DNA from: Protopterus annectens
Taxonomy: Eukaryota; Chordata; Ceratodontiformes; Protopteridae
Direction of reading: 5' to 3'
NCBI RefSeq assembly: GCF_019279795.1
Contig: NC_056744.1
Span: 901,471,404-901,535,403 of the forward strand
DNA length: 64,000 bases
The position numbers were made by a program, and so were the translations under genes. The stretch's first letter is position 1. Each line of letters starts with the position of its first letter. A model generated the notes under the pieces. That model made no database searches. It was not told the DNA's origin and saw nothing but the letters and a program-made list of their open reading frames with translations. Positions 10,404 through 21,431 of this stretch are shown here, in pieces.

Positions 10404-10925
10404 TTAGGCATCATCCAATGGGAGAGTTTTTAGTGGGTGCCAATCTGAGAGTTTTAGAATGTTGATAAATTCTTGTTGATCAAAATGTTTTAGGTTTCTG
10501 GTGGCTTTATAGTTATGAGATTTGGATATATGTGGAGTAGATCTATAAGTGAAAATAGGTAAGTGATCATTGAGTATATTGGGTAGGGTCTTTGGATTTG
10601 AGTATTTAAGTGGATCTGAAACTAAGATCCAGTCAAGAGTGACTCTTGGTGTATTGCTTTTGAGCATTCTAGTAGGGTTGGTGACATGGGTGAACTTGTA
10701 GAGGTTTATGCTGTTTGTTGGGAAGTCAGTTAAGTCTTGTCAACTGATGTTTAAATCTCCCATAATAATAGTTTTTTTGTAGGTATTTTCTAACATCCAG
10801 GTGAGGTTGTCTTCAGGGATTTGGATATTTTGTCCTGGTGGGACATACAGACTAACTATGCATAGCTGTCTAGATTTGTTAATTTGTAGGGTTCCTCTTA
10901 GGATTTCAGCATTTGAAAATAATGG
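10404..10925 (-). pseudogene. LINE endonuclease fragment
   Basis: An open stretch of 87 codons (10404-10667) covers the C-terminal endonuclease: TPRVTLDWILVSDP and ILNDHLPIFTY, whose Asp-His belong to the catalytic set. Upstream to 10925 the same protein continues with GTLQINKSRQLCIVSLYVPPGQ and MGDLNIS, broken by a stop right after GDLNIS. N-terminal catalytic residues are absent because the element is truncated. Confidence 0.8.
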
Positions 10926-10929
10926 GATA

Positions 10930-11497
10930 TGTAATGTAACCTCCTGTAATGCATCATGTGCTCCCTTAGGAATTATATTATCCTTTCAGTGCATGTGCAT
11001 AGTCACGTCCCATAATGCATCATGTGCTATATACAGCACCAACTATTGTTCTACTAGTGTGTGCTGCATAAAGTTTCTTGCAACTTTCAGTAGTGCATTA
11101 CATGCCCAGTTAACAAGTAAGCTACTAGTGTGCTTACTCGTTGTATGAGTAATGTGGGTGGTATTTTCCCATAATTCATCATGTACTGCTTAGAACACCA
11201 TGTGTTGTTTTGTTTAATGTACTGCATATAAAGCTGTTTATGATTTTTAGTACTGCATAATGTGCTGTTTTGCTATCATGCTACTGTTTTCTCTATTGTG
11301 TCTCTTGATTAATGATATGATGACTTACACAATGCACTGCATGCTGAGGAAGGAGTCATGCTATCAGTCTCTGTCGTATGCCATAGCATAATGCATGCAA
11401 TGACTTTTCTTAATGCATACTGTCCTGTGTCAGGTGTTGGATCAGTCTAGTGAGCTAGCAAATAAAAGAAGCAGTGACTTCCAGTAGTTTTTTATGA
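10930..11497. other. Unassigned, with recurring GCATCATGTGCT-like words
   Basis: No gene recognised. Words such as TAATGCATCATGTGCT recur (near 10950, 11010 and 11170) with many TGCATA/TGCT variants, suggesting a heavily degenerate tandem repeat. I cannot define a period by eye. Confidence 0.35.
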
Positions 11498-11881
11498 AGT
11501 ATGGCAGGAGCCATGTTACTGGGGGTGTAGTATGGCAGGAGCTATCTTATTGGTGATGTAATATGGCAGGAGCCATGCTACTGGGGATGTAGTATGGCAG
11601 GAGCCATGCTACTGGGGGTGTAGTATGGCATGACCCATGCTACTGGCAGGTATAGTATGGCAGGAACCATGCTACTGGCAGATTTAGTATGGCAGGAGAC
11701 ATGCTACAGTGGGGGGTTGTAATATGGCAGGAGCCATGCTACTAGTGGATGTAGTATGGCAGGAGCCATGTTACAGGAGGATGTAGTATGACAGGAGCCA
11801 TGTTCCTGGGGGTGTAGTATGGCAGGAGCCATGCTACTGGCAGGTGTAGTATGGCAGGAGCCATGTTACTGGTGAGTGTAG
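11498..11881. repeat. Minisatellite, unit about 32 bp, about 12 copies
   Basis: The unit is approximately AGTATGGCAGGAGCCATG, then CTACTGG plus a G-rich spacer of variable length, then TGT. AGTATGGCAGGAGCCATG is preserved with one or two changes in most copies. The spacer (GGGGGTGT, GGGATGT, CAGGTAT, TGGATGT) accounts for most of the variation. GGCAGGAGCCATG is partly self-complementary (GGC..GCC). Confidence 0.95.
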
Positions 11882-12376
11882 AGGTGCAGTTATAGATGTT
11901 TTCCATTATGAACACTGATGTTCACCTAGTTGTTTTATATAATGCTTTATGTTCAGCTTAAGTAGTCTGCCATGCTGTTCACAGTGCTGTCTACACATAT
12001 TTGGTGTGTGTTTGCGGTAATGTGTCCACATGTTGCTTGCACATTTTGCCATGGCCATTTTGCCATACCACTACCACACTGTAGGACTGTTTAGTAAAAA
12101 TGAACATTACATAGAACTATAGTGCACATTATGAAGCATAAGTTCATATCCGTTTTCCCCTCATAAATGCATGCACAGCCATCTGTAATCCATCAAATGT
12201 GCGCCATTCCCACCAATATATTAGTGCATTCCATTATTGATGTATACATGCACATGCAGTGCAGATGGTAGGAGATGTGTAAAGCCAACTGTATGTACTT
12301 GTCCAGTATATGCTGTCTTTAGAAGTGTGTTATCATATGGATTAGGTCACACATAGTGGTTGCATAGGTAGAGAGG
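11882..12376. other. Unassigned sequence
   Basis: No gene, RNA or recognisable repeat seen. Moderately AT-rich, with no long open frame. Confidence 0.35.
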
Positions 12377-12815
12377 GGTTTACTATCAAAATTCTGCAAA
12401 TCAGTTTTGCGAGTAGGTGATTAATTGAACTGAAATGCTGAAAATGTGCACATCGTTCGCTCACATCTCCAAACATGGTAATGTGTGTCGAATTTAACAT
12501 TATCAACATTACCTGGACATTCAGAGATGTACTATCAATGTTTTGCAGGGGATCGAGCCCCCCCTGCACCCTACACCCTCTGTTAATTATATATTCTAAC
12601 TCCGAGATCGCACTACAGCGAGGAAGAGGGTACTTTTCCAATCTCCACTGTAATGCAATCCAGTTGAAACAATGACGCGGAAAACCGTGAATGCAAGATA
12701 TGTGTCAACTTTTCAGAGATGACGGGATATTCACTCGCATTTATTAGCTTTTGCACCTTTACCCTCGACCTTATGAATGACGGTAAGATGACTACCAGAT
12801 ATTTGATAGTAAACC
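12377..12815. mobile_element. Foldback element copy 3 (439 bp)
   Basis: The terminal repeats GGTTTACTATCAAA and its complement TTTGATAGTAAACC are perfect for 14 bases. The flanks GTAGAGAGG (12368-12376) and ATACAGAGG (12816-12824) agree at 7 of 9 positions, consistent with an old 9-bp target duplication. The core left half is clear: GCAGGGGATCGAGCCCCCCCTGC, then TATATTCTAACTCCGAGATC and GCACTACAGCG. The right half is partly eroded (CTCCACTGTAATGC). Its length is close to those of copies 1 and 6. Confidence 0.8.
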
Positions 12816-13001
12816 ATACAGAGGCATTGATTGCAAGGATACTGACAGCCTGTATATTACTACTGGTAGAAATCTGCTTATTTTAACAAGACATAGGGTA
12901 AGTTTCCTGAATACTGGTATTAATGCATGCTTTGACATGTGTATATGTGTTGCTATGCAAACTGGTGTGAGTGGGCACCATCTTACTTCTGTATCCTACA
13001 C

Positions 13002-13590
13002 TTTATTTATTTGTTTATTGACATTTGTTTACTGGGAAAGTGACTGAATAGAAGCCCATTTTCAGTGGAGGCATAGGGAGAAAATCTCCAAATTATTATA
13101 AAACATTTTAAGAACAATAATTTTACAATCTTCAAAAATAAAACAAAAACAGCTGCAGTTTAAATATTTATAAGAAATTAGTAATAATATAAGAACATTG
13201 GTTAAGAATTGATACAAGTTATATGACAATCATTCAATATTTATAGAAATATTTGACAGTTTGTAGAGAAATTAAAGGTAAGTTAGTCTGATACAAACAG
13301 GAACTGCAATATGTAGTGAGGGAAAAACAGGTTTATGGTATATTTAGAGAGAAATTGAGGGAAGAGAATTTGATGGACACAAGGAAGTAAGTAAAGAAGG
13401 GAGAGTGAGGAGGTATAAGGAATGAAAAGGTACTTGTTTGCATTTAAGGATATAGTTTATTTTGGTTTTGATCAAGAAAAGAGCCAGATTTTAGCTAGGA
13501 AGTCTTTCAGAGTAGTTTTGAATGATGGGAGGGAGGGTATAGACCTTAAGGATACAGGTAAGGCGTTCCAGTCCTAAGCATCCCTGTGCA
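13002..13590 (-). mobile_element. LINE 3' end, same lineage as the 19869-22080 element, minus strand
   Basis: On the minus strand the right part encodes DWNALPVSLRSIPSLPSFK and TTLKDFLAKIWL, the C-terminal tail typical of this LINE group. It continues through an AT-rich 3' UTR to a terminus reading CTGAAAATGGGCTTC, then TCAGTCAC, then AATAAACAAATAAATAAAG. The same CTGAAAATgGG and (AAAT)n ending is seen at 22080 and 44720. It is 5'-truncated and abuts the MITE-like repeat at 13597. Confidence 0.75.
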
Positions 13591-13596
13591 AGTACA

Positions 13597-13889
13597 TACC
13601 TCTTGATTGTACATATTTTAGCAGAATCTCCAAATTTTTTGGTTTGTTTCTCATAAAATTGTGGTTTTCTGGCAAATCATTGAGGGTTGAAGTCAGAAAA
13701 TAATGATAGACATTTGAGTTTCAGACTTCATATCCTTCAGAAAATTCATGCTAATGCAAAACTTGTTATTCTACCAACCTTCTCCGTTCATAAGAGCAAT
13801 ATTTAAAAGGTGTCCCTATTTTTGGTTCTTTGTCCCCCCACTATTTATGGCTTTGTCCAGATTTCATGCTCTAAGACGTTGAGAGGTAT
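13597..13889. mobile_element. MITE-like repeat, about 300 bp, copy 1
   Basis: It starts ATACCTCTTGATTGT and ends GTTGAGAGGTAT, imperfect terminal inverted repeats. The interior matches 47459-47760 on the same strand (CATAAAATTGTGGTTTTCTGG, a TTGAAGTCA block, AAGAGCAATATTT, CTTTGTCCAGA) and 24681-24983 on the other strand. No coding capacity. I could not settle the target duplication. Confidence 0.7.
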
Positions 13890-15223
13890 GTGTGAGTATA
13901 AACAATGCCCAGCAGATTTGATAGGTTTCTAGACATACAGGAGTTTTTGGTCACTTGAACATATGAGCGTTGGCTACTACTAATGGATATTGAATATGTT
14001 TGTACCAAGCGTGCTATGCACTGCTACTACTTCAAATATTTTGGTGCCAAGTGTTACATCCTCTATTCATTTTGTTCTTCTGTAGTTCTGTTTCACAGGT
14101 AATTCATGGAGTAGTCTGTGTGGCATTAATCGGGAGATTTGGGGCAGCAGTGGCAGCGAGCCCAATGTACTTAGCACTTTAATGGATGATTCTGCTTGCA
14201 GGTGGATTGCCATGGTATTATAAGCGAGATACTGACATGCACACCACGTTGTGGGAAAGTTGAATGATCTGCCAGTATCTTTGGTAGCCCTAAAAGAGCT
14301 GTGAGATTTGGTTTAAGCATTCTAAATAATGTCAGCAAGTCTTAGCAAAATCAGTTTGGACAACTTCAGGCCACAATGGAGATACCTTCTGCTGTAATGG
14401 GGGGGGCACACAGGGAGCCATATATGGAGGCACATAGATTTCCCACTCCCTTGTCTAAGAATCTAATGGAATTCTGTGTTTGAAGTCTCTTGAGCTGCAA
14501 ATGATGTTAGCCTGTCCCACATTTCTCTTGTATGGCACTGCCTTTCCAGGCTGATATCACAGTTGCTGTCTTTACCTTCTTCAAGTCTTGTTTGTATTCT
14601 GGAGTGATACATATAACACCTCCATGTCTCCTACAACTGCCAAAAGAAGAAGTACTGTAGCAGGGACTATCCAGGTATGGGATGTTCACCATGATGACTG
14701 TGGGGTTGGAGGTTGAGGAAACATTACTAACTTTAAAAAATAGAAGCCCTTGGTTATTTAGAGTGGAGGAAGAATACAGTGACCTGGCCACAGTTATATA
14801 ATTAGTTAATATAAATATTTTATTTCTTTATTTGTAATTATTTAAAACCTTATACAATCATGTGAGATTTGTGTTCTGTTTCTACACTTTGCGGAATCTC
14901 ATGTATTAATGTGTGGACTGGCATACATGTATATTTTCTAATTATATAGTTGGAGTTGACATATATTTACAGCATTGGTAGTGCATTGCACATTTAAATA
15001 CCAGTCTCTCCTGCCCATTTTGCCTGCTTTCCCCCTTTTTATATCACATGCATTTCTGCAGAAGTGGATGCCACAGTGGAGTAATCTGTTGGATATTCCC
15101 TTTATGCAAGGTTTTAGTAATAGAGTCCTGCATTGCTTGTATTTTACATTGTTTGACAGTCAGTGGCATACCTGTCAAAAAAAGTCACTACCTATGCTAA
15201 TCTGCAACTATCCAATGTACATT
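13890..15223. other. Unassigned sequence
   Basis: No gene or repeat family recognised. The short open frames on both strands match no family I know. Confidence 0.35.
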
Positions 15224-15232
15224 GCTACATCA

Positions 15233-15571
15233 GGTCCCTATTAATTACTCAAACTTTTTAAAGTTCGAATGTCATATGGTCGATACCATATGATCGAACT
15301 TTAAAAAGTTTGAAGGTGAAAAGCAACGGCTCTGTACGGTGCAGAATGGGAAAATTTCCCTTTTCTGCACTGAAGTGTGATCTCTGAGTTGGTATATTTA
15401 AGTAGTAGAGGTGTGGTGGTGCAGGGGGGCTTGCCCCCCTGCTCAGAGCATTGAGGTAAGTTTTTTTTAATTTTTTATTATATTTTTTGTTATATTTTCG
15501 ATGTTTCAAACATATGATGTTGAACATATGAGGTTCGAAGTTTTGAAACTTTGAATATATAATATAGACCC
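15233..15571. mobile_element. Foldback element copy 4 (339 bp, short form)
   Basis: The left end is GGTCCCTATTAATTACTC and the right end, reverse-complemented, is GGGTCTATATTATATATTC. GCTACATCA precedes the element (15224-15232) and GCTAAATCA follows it (15572-15580). The tandem duplicate of the right flank keeps an exact GCTACATCA at 15750-15758, so the target duplication was originally perfect at 9 bp. The left arm is one long nested hairpin: AAACTTTTTAAAGTTCGA, then a CATATGGTCGATACCATATG turn, then TCGAACTTTAAAAAGTTT. Only the right core half is present (CTGAGTTGGTATATTTAAG, GGGGGGCTTGCCCCCC). Confidence 0.88.
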
Positions 15572-15870
15572 GCTAAATCATGGCATATTTGGCCAACAAG
15601 ATATATGTTCATAGCTTTGACATATGTCCATGGAATGGTGCTATACATATGCAAATCATTCATTGTTGCTCTCCTTTGTCTCTGTTATGCAATGATGTTA
15701 AACATATGAGGTTCGAAGTTTTGAAACTTTGAATATATAATATAGACCCGCTACATCATGGCATATTTGGCCAACAAGATATATGTTCATAGCTTTGACA
15801 TATGTCCATGGAATGGTGCTATACATATGCAAATCATTCATTGTTGCTCTCCTTTGTCTCTGTTATGCAA
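15514..15870 (+). repeat. Tandem duplication, 178-bp unit, spanning a foldback end
   Basis: 15514-15691 and 15692-15870 are near-identical. The unit starts inside the right arm of foldback copy 4 (ATGATGTTGAACATATGAGG), includes its terminus and continues into host sequence to TCTGTTATGCAAT. The two copies differ at only a few bases, one of them in the target-duplication sequence. Confidence 0.95.
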
Positions 15871-18230
15871 TACTGGTTACTGTAGCTATTCTTTGGTTGA
15901 GCTTAACACATCATGCTTTCCTGTACCACAAAATGTGTACACAGACTTGTCCTGTAGTGGTTTATTTGTTTAGAATAGTGAATACATATTTTCCTATGTC
16001 TTTGCCCTTTATCTTGTGACATGGTGCTGCATATTTATAACTGTTTTGAGTTCTCTGGCTGCAGGGTTGACTATTAATGAAGTGCACCTGCCTGTGACAA
16101 GCATTCATTTCAACCACTGCTACAGGGTTAGATATGGCTGTGTTGTGTTAAAATGTCTGCACTGCCTATGGAATACATGCAATGAGCATGCTTGTGGACT
16201 GTTTGTGTGACATAATGCACTTGATTATACTACATGTTCTGTTTGGAGTGGATCATGTAGTGTGGCTCCGTGTGCATCAGTCACTGCTGATTTCACGCCC
16301 ATGCCTAGGAGTACCACTACTGCATGCAGAAAAACAATTATGAACAGCATCTGAACAGTATCCGTCTCACTCACACACAGGATTAAAAAAATCTGGGTTG
16401 TTAGAGCTTTCATGAAGTACTCATCAAAATCACAGCAGCAAATCAGAATACAGTATTCAGTTTAACTGAAGTTCTAATGGACAGCAAAGAGGCACTTGTA
16501 AGATAAAGAAAACGCCAATGTTTTGTTGGTCAAAGTATGGAATGCCAGCCAGTAGCATGGAGGTACACAAACAGCTATCAGTAACAGATAAGTAAATATA
16601 ATATTACCAGTTTTCAAACTTATAAAAATTGTAGGTTGTTATGGTACCCCATTGCCAAGGGGTATAGAAGGTATAGAAGGTCCCCCTCCCTGCGGCCAGC
16701 TTGAAGTCACTGTTTGAAATAAGGCAGGCCATTAGAAATCAAAGGTAAAACATCTGCATTTCTTCAGAAGTTAACAAGACAACTTAGAATATTTCACTCA
16801 TTCTTTAGGAAGTGGCCTAGTGTACACGTCCAGCAGCTGGGACAAATGTGCCATGACTAGACAGGGCTGGAGGGGTCCATGCTCATGTCTTCTTGCTAGT
16901 TTCTATTTTTAAAACATACTGTATAAGATGTTTAGAGGCATAACTCACCTCCCCACTTTCCATGTGACTTTGCTGCTGTTAAGTTGGTTGGTTCCCCCTC
17001 TGGGATACATTAAAATAGGCTGTGATTCTGCTCAACCAGCTTCTCTCATTTCTGTGTTTGATTATGACTGCAGCATTCTTGGCTCTCTGAGTGGTGGTTT
17101 AACTTTACATGGACATTGCAGTAAAGAAAAGCAAATAAAGTTGGATTGACATTGAAGGAAGAGCAATGAGTTAAATCATAAGTTGCTAACATCCAATAGT
17201 TTTAGTTGCTATTAAATTAGTCAGCACTAGCTGCATTATAGCATGGCATTATTACTAACACTAGTAATTTTAATTATACCTAAATTAGTTGAGAATGCAA
17301 AATTGGCATAGTTACTCAGCTAAGGGAGATGATAAACCAAAAGGACTATATGTGCTCTTGTGTTCTCTCTCCAATCTTATGGGGAGCCACCCTAGTCTTC
17401 TGGGATGTCAATGGTTAATAATTTCCCATCACAGCAAGATGTGTTCTAAACTGGCTGAAAGGGAGTAGAAATAAATAGTAATATATCAGTAGAACAAGTG
17501 AGTACCCTCAGGACATTCAATGCCATCAGAAGTTGAAGGGAAACTTGGCTGATTGTGAAACATGAAACTGCCAATAGATCAAAAAGTTACTGCTGTAATA
17601 GTGCATCCACTATGTTGTTTGACATCTGTATGAGTAAGAAGTGATAAAGCATACCACATATTTGACTACTGATCATGAGTTCTTTACAGGAAATATTCAT
17701 GATTCAGATGAGGATAACCACAATTTTACTTATGCCTTTAAAAAGTAAGACAAAACAGGCAGCCCCAAAAAGAGATTTGGTTCTTGTGAATGGTTATAAA
17801 ACATTGCATAGCAGACCAAAAAGTAGTCTGCAAATGAAATTTGTCTAGGGAACAATAACTTCCTTCTGTCAAGATATGTGGATACTGTAGAATTGTACTA
17901 AGGAATGCAAATACAAGTTTGCTTCATCTCAGAGAAACAAGGTAACTCAAGCAGGCATATTCCATACTAAAGACATATCAGTGGCAAAGACTGACAAATC
18001 AGATACCAAAGAAGTCCCACATGTGATCATGTGAACATCATATATGAGTATGGCTAAAGTGTGGAACGTGCTATTAATGTCATATGACAGAACACTACAC
18101 TGCTTTGGAATTTAGGGGTTTCTGTCATGGCTTATCCAAAGTGCTGAGATTACATGTTATCAACCTTAATAGGAATAGTATCCACATAATTACTGCACAA
18201 TAAAATAAAGGATTCTCAAGGAATAAAATA
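15871..18230. other. Unassigned sequence
   Basis: About 2.4 kb in which I recognise no gene, RNA or repeat family. Open frames are short and unremarkable on both strands. A short GTATAGAAG direct repeat lies near 16662-16680. Confidence 0.35.
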
Positions 18231-18238
18231 GTACAGTT

Positions 18239-18680
18239 GGGTCTATATCAGATCCACAAACGCTTAAATGTTTGAATCGCTAAAGGTCAGCCTTTAGAGA
18301 TCGAACAGTTAAGCATTCAAATTTCTTTAAAAATTAGAAAAAAAAAATCACAAGTGAAAAAAAAAAAAAAACTTAAGAGTTTAAGCAAGCCCTGCACTCC
18401 AGCTACTTAAATATACCAACTCCAAGATCGTGCTACAGTGTAGGGAATGGGAAATTTCCCATTTCCGCACTGTAGTTCACTGAAGTGGGATCTCGGAGTT
18501 GGTATATTTAAGTAGCGGGGGGTGTGGGGGTGCAGGTGGGCTTGCCCCCTGCTATAAGCCTTTCCTTGTACTTTTTTTTTATTTATTTTTTTACAACTTC
18601 GAACATTTAACTGTTCGATCTGTAAAGGTCGACTTTTACAGATTCGAACATTTAAGTGTTTGTCGTTGTTTATAGACCCT
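18239..18680. mobile_element. Foldback element copy 5 (442 bp, full length)
   Basis: The ends are GGGTCTATATCAG and, reverse-complemented from the right, GGGTCTATAAACAACG. The arms then align for more than 80 bases (ACAAACGCTTAAATGTTTGA versus ACAAACACTTAAATGTTCGA), followed by the turn AAAGGTCAGCCTTT / AAAAGTCGACCTTT and GATCGAACAGTTAA. Both core halves are present around GGGAAATTTCCC. The flanks GTACAGTT and GTACATTT agree at 7 of 8 positions, so the duplication length is less certain here. The right end has an extra T, as in copy 1. Confidence 0.85.
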
Positions 18681-19865
18681 GTACATTTAAGGTAGGTGTG
18701 AAACATTGTCTCAGTGGCACAGATGGATGGAGCCCTTACTTTAACCCACTTGACACTGGATTGATTAGTGGTCTCAGTGCTGAAGTAACTGGCTGGGGAC
18801 AGGAAGAGAATGAAAAGCTGAGCCCACCTGCTTATATCAGAATGGGACAGGCACATAGCTAGGAAAGCAGGACCCCGTGGAGACACTTTCCTCAAAGGTG
18901 GGTGGGATGTATGCAGGCTTGTATCATTTGTGGAAGTGAGTAACAGTCTCATGCAATGTCCATTCTGTGTCCTGGGTCAGTAAACTAGATGGGGTGAAGA
19001 CTTGATACTTGGGGGGGGCAGAGCCCAAAAAAAAATCAAGGAAAAAAGTTAGGACAACAGTTACAGATCATACCTGTAAGACAGAGGCTTAGGCTTAGAC
19101 TCTGCTGTGGTATTGCCAAAAAAATGTGGACACTTGCAAGTGCTATAATGATTTTCTGTTTCCTTTCATCGCTGAATGCTAAAGAAATAAAAAAATCTAT
19201 TTTTTTATTTTTTTTGGCTAAGATGGTATCTGTAAGCAAAAGAAATGCAAGCAAATTGGTCTCCTGTTAATGTCTGAGTTGGAACATTCAGAATGAAGTG
19301 GGTGAGGTGCAGAAGGGTCAGAGATAGGATGATAAGTCTTTATCTTCTGATGAAATGGCATTATGGATACAATTATGGCTTCACCAAATTTAGCAGTGTT
19401 TATGCCCCAAGTGGCATAGGATGGAACATAAATTAGAAATAAACCAGAAATGCAGGATGTTTAGAACTGTGTGTTTTTACATTTACAACATGAGGAAACT
19501 CTCAGCAGCGGATATTAGCTGCAAAAATAGATGAGCAAGAAAATCAGAGCGCTGCATTTAAATGACATTCTGAATTATTACATGAGTTAGTTTTCTGTTT
19601 GCCTATTTCTGCGAATTATATGATAATAGATTGCAAAAACATATGGGGCAGATGGCAATAGTCACCAAAATGATAGATTCAGGTTAATTCAGTTTAATTA
19701 GCAAAATGTTAGGTGTAGCCATATTTAGAGTAAGATTATTTTCACATAGTATCATAATGTCATAGGATAGCTTTATACTGAGTCACAATAATAAAACCAG
19801 TCGACCATGTTTTTGAGGAAATATATTCCCCTGGATTCCTATGGAATACAGTGTGGCCTTTGAGG
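18681..19865. other. Unassigned sequence
   Basis: No gene or repeat family recognised. Some of the final stretch before 19866 may already belong to the following LINE. Confidence 0.35.
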
Positions 19866-19868
19866 TAG

Positions 19869-21431
19869 GCCTTTGCAAATGCTTTCAACTCTTTTTTTAC
19901 TGACACTATTCTATCACTAGCTAAACAACGTAGCACTAATAACTCCAGCCCACCTATAAACCAAAGACACCCTTCAAATAACTTTAAAATACAACCTATT
20001 CCTACATCTTTCATCTCTAGACTTATCCACAAACTGAAGCCTTGTACCCCTTCTGCTGACAAGCTCCCTTCACTTTTTCTCCAAAAAGCTGCCAAAGAAA
20101 TTGCATATCCAGTATCTATACTTATAAACAGGACAATCCAAGAGGGAACCATCCCAGACATCTGGAAAATATCCCATATTATCCCTTTACATAAAGGTGG
20201 AAACTCCATTGAGTACTCAAACTATAGACCAATTGCCCTCCTTTCTCCCTTAGCAAAAATAATGGAAAAATGTATTCACCAACAACTTTTACAGCATCTC
20301 TCTCAAAACAACATAATAGCAAACTGTCAACACAGTTTCAGACCACATCACAGTACTACTACTGCTCTCCTATCATTTGTAGATACTATCAACAGGAACC
20401 GCAACGACAACCTTCTCTCATCTGCTCTCTTCATTGACCTCTCTAAAGCTTTCGATATGGTCAACCACTCCATTTTAATTAACACTCTTACATCCCTCTC
20501 CTTTGATAATCTTGCCATTAACTGGTTTACATCCTACCTTGGCAATAGACAGCAAGCAGTTCGTTGGGAAAACCAAATTTCCTCACTCACACCCGTTTCC
20601 ATCGGTGTACCTCAGGGCTCCATTCTAGGACCTCTTCTCTTCTCCCTGTTCATCAATGATCTTCACTTAGCAATTCCTCAATCTACCTGCATTCAATATG
20701 CAGATGACTCCACCCTTATCTGCTCTGCTTCATCTCCTAATGAACTTTCATCTATTACTCAAAATGTCTTCAACACTGTAGAAACTTGGTTCACCAGACG
20801 CAACCTCCTCCTCAATGCCAAAAAAACTAAACTTCTCCTTTTCTCTCCTAGCACTAGGTCCACCCCCTTGGACTTCACCATCTCCTCAAATAATGCCACT
20901 CTCATTGCTCCTGATCCAACAACAAAATTATTAGGAATAACAATTGATAGCAACCTCTCCTTTGACCAGCATATCAACAACACCATTAAAACAGTCAATA
21001 GAAACATAGGAAGTCTATATAGAATTAAACCTTTCCTAACATCATCATCCAGAGCCAAGATTGCCCACTCTCATCTTTTGTCTACTCTTCTTTATGCCTC
21101 ACCAATTTTTACTAACCTTAAGAAAGCCAACCTTAACAAACTGGCTACTTGCTACAACAACATTGCCCGTTTTGCCACTAGTAACCCTTTTAGAACTCAT
21201 CACTGTATTAACCTGAAACTTCTAGGCTGGCTTGAACTACAAAACCTTCTGTTAATCCCTCAACTCACTATTGCCCATAAAATCTTATACCAACCAAACA
21301 AAACCCCTATTCTTTCTAAACTTTTGATCCCTTATAACAACCTAAACTCCCTTCGCTCATCCAGTAAACTTATGGCTACTATAACAAAGACTTATAATTC
21401 TGCGGTGACTCTCTCTTCAATAATACTGTAG
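19869..21431 (+). pseudogene. LINE reverse transcriptase, 520 open codons
   Basis: The frame is open from just after a TAG at 19866 to a TAG at 21429. The earliest part lacks an ATG because the element is truncated; the Met at 20262 is internal (NYRPIALLSPLAKIMEKC). RT blocks in order: AFANAFNSFF, IPDIWKISHIIPLHKGG, NYRPIALLSPL, SFRPHHSTTTALLSF, ALFIDLSKAFDMVNHSI (first catalytic Asp), GVPQGSILGPLLFSLFINDL, QYADDSTLI (catalytic pair, intact), NLLLNAKKTKLLLFS, TKLLGITIDSNLSF, then the thumb and a C-terminal region. A one-base slip near 21395 moves the last 50 or so residues (NRNWNLLP-type motif, FKHKIKDYFQSHWL) into another frame, ending at 21553. Apart from truncation and this slip, no stop interrupts the catalytic core. 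Confidence 0.85.

Larger units (their letters stand above)
8060..10925 (-). mobile_element. Decayed Jockey/L2/Rex-like LINE on the minus strand
   Basis: Read on the minus strand, this holds one LINE ORF2 from a 5'-truncated endonuclease (near 10925) through RT to a C-terminal tail near 8260. Endonuclease landmarks are a YVPPG strand, MGDLNIS followed by a stop, LDWILVSDP and NDHLPI. RT landmarks are KAFDTLAHKKLL, GVPQGFIRGP and an active-site segment in which YADD is broken by a stop (YA, stop, DTT, near 9185). LNAKKTKLLL and KLLGFTTD follow. The tail has RLYSDTVTKLWNSLP. Frameshifts and stops occur throughout, so it is non-functional. Its LNAKKTKLLL and GVPQG blocks resemble the LINE at 19869-22080, but I do not see that family's 3' tail here. 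Confidence 0.85.

Noticed and set aside
11498-11881. CRISPR-like array
   Set aside because: The repeat and spacer are both short, the spacers are similar to each other, and the context is a vertebrate repeat region. It is a minisatellite.
18407-18952. 181-codon minus-strand frame
   Set aside because: Half of it reads through foldback copy 5, and the other half has no recognisable motif.
19760-20209. 149-codon minus-strand frame
   Set aside because: It lies antisense to the LINE RT reading frame on the plus strand and carries no motif of its own.
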